8,642 nucleotides of DNA from Planctomycetia bacterium (lineage in GTDB: Bacteria > Planctomycetota > Phycisphaerae > Phycisphaerales > SM1A02): contig SYIB01000059.1 of the NCBI GenBank assembly GCA_005798965.1, forward strand, positions 1-8,642. The letters run 5' to 3'. A model generated the notes under the pieces. It did no database searches. It saw nothing but the letters and a program-made list of their open reading frames with translations, and was not told where the DNA came from. Positions within the stretch are counted from its first letter, which is position 1. Every line of letters begins with the position of its first letter. A program made the position numbers and the translations under genes. Below are positions 7,701 to 8,642 of this stretch, one piece after another.

Positions 7701-8642
7701 GTCGCTCTCGCTCGCACTCGACAAGACGCGACTGACGGCGTCGATCGCATCGCTCGAATCCGGCGCACGCGTGTCGATCGCCACCGAGGTCGCGATCGGC
7801 GGCGGAGCTCCCCAGCCGGCGACCATCGACCTCGATCTCAAGGGCGACCTGCGCGGCATGCTCGCCAAGGACGGTGCGGTCGACGTGCGTGGATCGTCGC
7901 TGAAGCTCTCGGCGCCGGGCGCGCTCGTGCAACCCTTCATCGCCGCGAAGCCTGCCGCCGTCTCATCGTCACCCACGGGCGGTGCCTTCAATGCCTCGGG
8001 CAGCGACCGGTTCACCCTCGATCCGACGTCGCGACTCTCGGCCACGATTGATCTTCGCCGTGTCACCGTGCCTGCACGGCTGGCTGACGCGAGCATCGAT
8101 GCCTCGGTCGCCGTGGGCGCCGTCGATGCCGCGTTCGGTCCCGTGAAGCTCCATCTCGAGCGATTCGGTGCGGAGCTCAAGGCCGACGCGATCGGCCGAT
8201 CCTGCGCATTCGATGCCACGCTGGCGTTTGGAGCCAAGGGGACTGATGGAACGGTGAGCGCCAAGGGCACGATCGACGCCCTCGGTCAGACCGACGGATC
8301 GATCGCAGGCACTGCGATGGCCGTGCGGGCCCAGGCACAGGCCAAGGCGATCCCGCTGTCGTGGGTCGATGCGCTCGCGGCGACCGACGGCATCGTCACG
8401 CGCGCGTGCGGCGAACGCGCCGATGCGACCATCGACGTCGTGTCGCCTGCACCGGGCGCGATGGACATCTCCGCCACGCTCGACACGATGTATCTCGATG
8501 CACGCGTGCCGCGTGTGAAGGTCGCCGATGGCTTCGCGCAGGTCGATCCGGACCGGCCGATCGACGTCACGCTCACCCTCAATGAATCGATCCGCCGCGA
8601 ACTGCTCGAGCCGGTCAACCCAATCCTCTCCGACATCAAGGA
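4789..8642 (+). CDS. Giant membrane-anchored AsmA/TamB-like envelope protein (3' end beyond window)
   Basis: The frame opened by ATG at 4789 has no stop to the end of the window, giving at least 1284 residues. After a short basic N-terminus (MSRGVLSSRLVRR) comes one hydrophobic segment at about residues 14-36, best read as an uncleaved signal anchor that leaves the rest outside the cytoplasm. Residues 37-120 (for example VSASVSWSGPQFVHVRIS, 60-77) resemble the start of AsmA-type proteins. A Pro/Ala/Ser linker lies at about 128-153. The remainder is rich in Ala, Val, Thr, Ser, Asp and Gly, with alternating hydrophobic residues typical of long beta structures, and it has no catalytic motif. AsmA, TamB and YhdP relatives form grooved periplasmic bridges implicated in phospholipid transport or outer-membrane assembly. 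That role is inferred from architecture only. Weak repeated modules appear at about 317-400, 639-721 and 1187-1278. Other readings are a DUF748-like or a lineage-specific surface protein. Coding is well supported by third-position GC and the unbroken frame. Confidence 0.85.
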   Translation, partial: MSRGVLSSRLVRRLAIALGIVTVVAVVLVALVPSIVSATILPGIVRDQLASQVRGTVNVVSASVSWSGPQFVHVRISGEHDSFDATVSVRNGLVALVRASEPLDVLVGVSVETASRDDGSITLTELMQPSAHSVPPTRPASSAAATDPFAPPSILRGAKVSIDPLQVVVKPLGAGSMVRVDDATATIALDGSDATVKAKGSTTIDAERGSFEFDATVRNLVGRDGTLAPTTAGVDLAVKATALPISAGTQEVVVRSLGLTAKAESLARAVEVQFDASLEAKGHTPSTASGRVRLNGLLTPAGSLSSKATASGQIALGAVPTAILAPFLHGTGLEAARDLGDTVIATLDFDGPSATLAARSDRFTLTGTARLDDVANQAVVQGVALDTTLARPLLRGFGLPVKNDVPLSLRVERAVVPMGDRPIENIQAIATVAMKGVVLDGIEQAKDGLALGDVTIGLRTSRLADRAQVQLSLANGVAQGSASAFVVPSFDAGAVKGARVELERSAITATIGNEWLDGTGLAFRRPASTTITIDRAAFAAGAAGLDLANAMIDATIAIEPVSLGGVVGPDAWLDVASTTVGIRSEALSKGMQATFSGGASGFAAKADVALAGLVSTAGAITPDSVRASGSIQVDAIDLSRVPHVPERMQRMSGLVGLGRPVLSAQFDGDRRSVAAQVVLKGPAADLSAQGQWSPERTVVRSLKGSISVADGLPELLGVEGLRLSAPAKLAVACDELTLLTPASAPSAVEVKAQKLQLGIDRLELSACPGLDSGIVVERLAIAGTASRAAAGDLEWSGTIAAAVPGEAEVKGQLALALPQSGLPSGNAALRATLSGGTALLGRFSTSPYLPAAAGPGTVDLTWSGQGGKDAIELATALARLTATAKIELDPAMAGQQGRTLRMPKASISCSMPRQVLDRVLAGAEPVGANWTDATIVPIAATFTGVQVSADRRAASLAAEASIGAFTARPSESLSLALDKTRLTASIASLESGARVSIATEVAIGGGAPQPATIDLDLKGDLRGMLAKDGAVDVRGSSLKLSAPGALVQPFIAAKPAAVSSSPTGGAFNASGSDRFTLDPTSRLSATIDLRRVTVPARLADASIDASVAVGAVDAAFGPVKLHLERFGAELKADAIGRSCAFDATLAFGAKGTDGTVSAKGTIDALGQTDGSIAGTAMAVRAQAQAKAIPLSWVDALAATDGIVTRACGERADATIDVVSPAPGAMDISATLDTMYLDARVPRVKVADGFAQVDPDRPIDVTLTLNESIRRELLEPVNPILSDIK

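Noticed and set aside
7170..8051. A 293-residue plus-strand frame inside the AsmA-like gene
   Set aside because: It is out of frame with the large gene, Arg/His/Gly-rich and without motifs, which is typical of a GC-rich shadow frame.
4290..8270. Several long minus-strand frames (for example 4290-5159, 4807-5775, 5916-6650, 7329-8270)
   Set aside because: They are antisense to the end of nadA and the AsmA-like gene, have compositions dominated by Ser/Arg/Thr/Ala, and end at random points. The plus-strand frame from 4789 is unbroken to the window edge and starts with a proper membrane anchor.
1..8642. CRISPR arrays, tRNA or rRNA genes, insertion sequences and direct DNA repeats
   Set aside because: I saw no spaced direct repeats, no transposase, no terminal inverted repeats and no tRNA-like cloverleaf. 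Coding regions account for nearly every base.

Overview
This is a GC-rich bacterial window of about two thirds G+C, with tightly packed genes and no RNA genes, mobile elements or CRISPR arrays that I can see. It holds five protein genes in two divergent blocks that meet near position 3535. No stretch of more than about 60 bases lacks a gene. The two genes at the edges run out of the window and are incomplete here.

Left block, minus strand, read right to left: ispE (4-diphosphocytidyl-2-C-methyl-D-erythritol kinase of the MEP isoprenoid pathway), then an M3-family oligoendopeptidase, then the first 251 residues of a saccharopine/lysine dehydrogenase family oxidoreductase. The gaps are 57 and 42 bases with no visible terminator, so one transcript is plausible. 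The three functions do not form a known pathway. At most, peptide hydrolysis and lysine turnover could be loosely linked as amino-acid catabolism.

Right block, plus strand: nadA (quinolinate synthase of de novo NAD synthesis). After 36 bases comes a very large gene of at least 1284 codons. It encodes an N-terminally membrane-anchored, beta-rich, low-complexity protein that resembles the AsmA/TamB-type envelope proteins.

The organism is probably a Gram-negative-type (diderm) bacterium that makes isoprenoids by the MEP pathway. High GC, absence of Shine-Dalgarno sequences at all five starts, and the giant AsmA-like protein would fit a planctomycete such as a member of the Phycisphaerae. That placement is an impression, not a result. 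Four genes are ordinary housekeeping or metabolic genes. The least characterised content is the AsmA-like protein, which seems to contain diverged internal repeats. I found no convincing new multi-gene system. The other points of interest are the very short divergent ispE-nadA gap with a small palindrome, TANNNT boxes placed almost on the start codons, and strong GATC enrichment in the large gene.
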